This document shows positions 4,999 to 6,158 of a stretch of DNA of 6,158 nt, one piece after another. Both the position numbers and the translations under genes were made by a program. Source of the stretch: Bacteroidales bacterium (lineage in GTDB: Bacteria; Bacteroidota; Bacteroidia; Bacteroidales; VadinHA17). The stretch covers positions 1 through 6,158 of the forward strand of contig JALOMM010000200.1 of the NCBI GenBank assembly GCA_025455535.1, in the 5' to 3' direction. The notes below the pieces were generated by a model that ran no database searches, was not told the DNA's origin, and saw only the letters and a list, made by a program, of their open reading frames with translations. How positions within the stretch are numbered: the first letter of the stretch is position 1; each line of letters begins with the position of its first letter.

Positions 4999-6158
4999 AT
5001 GAAGAGCTATATTTCTGCACTGCTGTTACTGATTTCCCTCTCTCTGAGCGGCCAGGAATATGAAAAAAGGACATACACAACCGTCAGGATAAGCACCCCC
5101 CCGGCCATCAACGGCGAGCTTGACGATGAAGCATGGACAATGGGTGAGTGGGGCGGAGACTTCTTTCAGTTTGAACCCGCAGAAGGAGCTCCGGTAAGGC
5201 AGAAAACTGAATTTAAAATACTTTATGACGACTCAAACGTCTATATAGCAGTAAAGGCATATGATACTGCGCCAGACAGCATCGTCGCAAGGATGGACCG
5301 CCGTGATGAAACAGACGAGGGAGATGCGGTAATGATTGCCCTCGATTCATATTTTGACCAGCGTACCGCCTTTGGATTCGGCGTCAGTGCTGCTGGCGTC
5401 AAAGGTGATCTCATCTGGACCGATGATGGAATGAATGAAGACGAGACCTTTGACCCGATATGGTATGTTAAGACAGGCATCTATGACTGGGGGTGGGCGG
5501 CAGAGATGCGGATCCCTCTTACCCAGCTGCGCTTCTCGGCAAGTGAAAACCAGATATGGGGACTGGAAGTGATAAGAGAAATATACAGGCATGATGAGAC
5601 TGACCTCTGGCAGCCGATTGCCAGAAATGCATCAGGACTTGTGCATAATGCAGGGCTTCTCAATGGCCTCAGTAATATAAAACCTCGTACTCTCTTTGAC
5701 CTGACTCCCTACGGCGTGGCCAAGCTCGAGACTTATGAAGGGGAAGAGGGTAACCCATGGCTCGACGGCTCTGACTTCAAGGTCAATGCAGGCCTCGATG
5801 CCAAGATAGGCATCACAAACAACATGATAATGAGCCTCACCCTCAATCCTGACTTCGGCCAGGTCGAGGCAGACCCCTCTGAGGTAAACCTGACTGCTTT
5901 TGAATCATTCTTCCGCGAGAAGAGACCATTCTTTGTTGAAGGGAAGAACATAACCAGCTTCGGACTCGGGATAGGCGACGGAGATGTCGGCAACGATAAT
6001 CTTTTCTATTCCAGGAGGATAGGACGAAGCCCCAGGCATCCTGCAAGTCCTGATGACGGCGAATATGCCTACACCCCTGCCTTCATCCCCATCATCGGAG
6101 CAGCAAAGCTTACGGGCAAATCGGGCTCAGGCCTGTCGGTAGGGGCTATTGATGCCGT
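4999..6158 (+). CDS. DUF5916 outer-membrane protein copy 2 (partial, runs off window)
   Basis: Tandem paralogue of the preceding gene, open without a stop from the ATG at 4999 to the last base (386 complete codons), so its C-terminal half lies outside the window. Residues 1-18 are a signal peptide (MKSYISALLLLISLSLSG). A CBM9-like domain follows at about 31-225, opening with PPAINGELDDEAW and containing WGWAAEMRIPLTQLRF. The DUF5916 region begins near 235 and carries NPDFGQVEADPSEVNLT at 283-299 and EKRPFFVEG. By hand count, 73 of 86 residues in B 260-345 are identical to copy 1 at 261-346, whereas the signal peptides and the segment around residues 190-250 differ more. Copy 2 has its own good promoter and no frameshift in the visible part. 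It is expected in the outer membrane; substrate unknown. There is no clear Shine-Dalgarno, which is common in this phylum; the start is fixed by the signal peptide. Confidence 0.92.
   Translation, partial: MKSYISALLLLISLSLSGQEYEKRTYTTVRISTPPAINGELDDEAWTMGEWGGDFFQFEPAEGAPVRQKTEFKILYDDSNVYIAVKAYDTAPDSIVARMDRRDETDEGDAVMIALDSYFDQRTAFGFGVSAAGVKGDLIWTDDGMNEDETFDPIWYVKTGIYDWGWAAEMRIPLTQLRFSASENQIWGLEVIREIYRHDETDLWQPIARNASGLVHNAGLLNGLSNIKPRTLFDLTPYGVAKLETYEGEEGNPWLDGSDFKVNAGLDAKIGITNNMIMSLTLNPDFGQVEADPSEVNLTAFESFFREKRPFFVEGKNITSFGLGIGDGDVGNDNLFYSRRIGRSPRHPASPDDGEYAYTPAFIPIIGAAKLTGKSGSGLSVGAIDA

Noticed and set aside
5241..6046. Several overlapping reverse-strand open frames
   Set aside because: All lie opposite the open second DUF5916 gene, which has clear homology to copy 1 and a signal peptide; the reverse frames are low-complexity, Ser/Arg/Pro-rich shadows.

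Overview
The window looks like a chromosomal segment of a Bacteroidota bacterium, probably Bacteroidales or Marinilabiliales-like. Three things point there: putative promoters of the Bacteroidota type (TTG, about 20 nt, then TAnnTTTG), mostly weak or absent Shine-Dalgarno sequences, and gene families typical of that phylum (DUF5916 outer-membrane proteins, DUF1987/SiaC). All supported genes lie on the + strand. No RNA gene, insertion sequence, CRISPR array or phage gene was seen.

Positions 1-1133 hold a short heptamer repeat array and a promoter, then a MarC-family membrane protein (80-664) and ribonuclease HI (654-1133), which overlap by 11 nt. Positions 1134-2088 hold a second unit. It starts with a 14-bp perfect palindrome that overlaps a promoter-like sequence, followed by a SiaC-like (DUF1987) regulatory protein and a ProXp/YbaK-type prolyl-tRNA editing protein whose stop and start codons share one base. 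These four genes have no obvious shared pathway and look like ordinary housekeeping or regulatory genes in short operons.

Positions 2089-2247 are intergenic, with a second C-rich repeat and an 8-bp-arm inverted repeat that may be an operator. From 2248 to the end there are two tandem paralogues of a secreted outer-membrane family: signal peptide, CBM9-like domain, then a DUF5916 beta-barrel region. The first copy (2248-4858) is broken by a +1 frameshift at about 3817-3821, which separates the N-terminal 524 residues from the C-terminal 345. The second copy starts at 4999, behind the best promoter match in the window, stays open to the last base and continues outside the window.

The part with least known function is the DUF5916 pair. 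One copy is apparently disabled, by real decay or by a sequencing or assembly error, next to an intact-looking copy with its own promoter. I see no clear sign of a wholly new multi-gene system.
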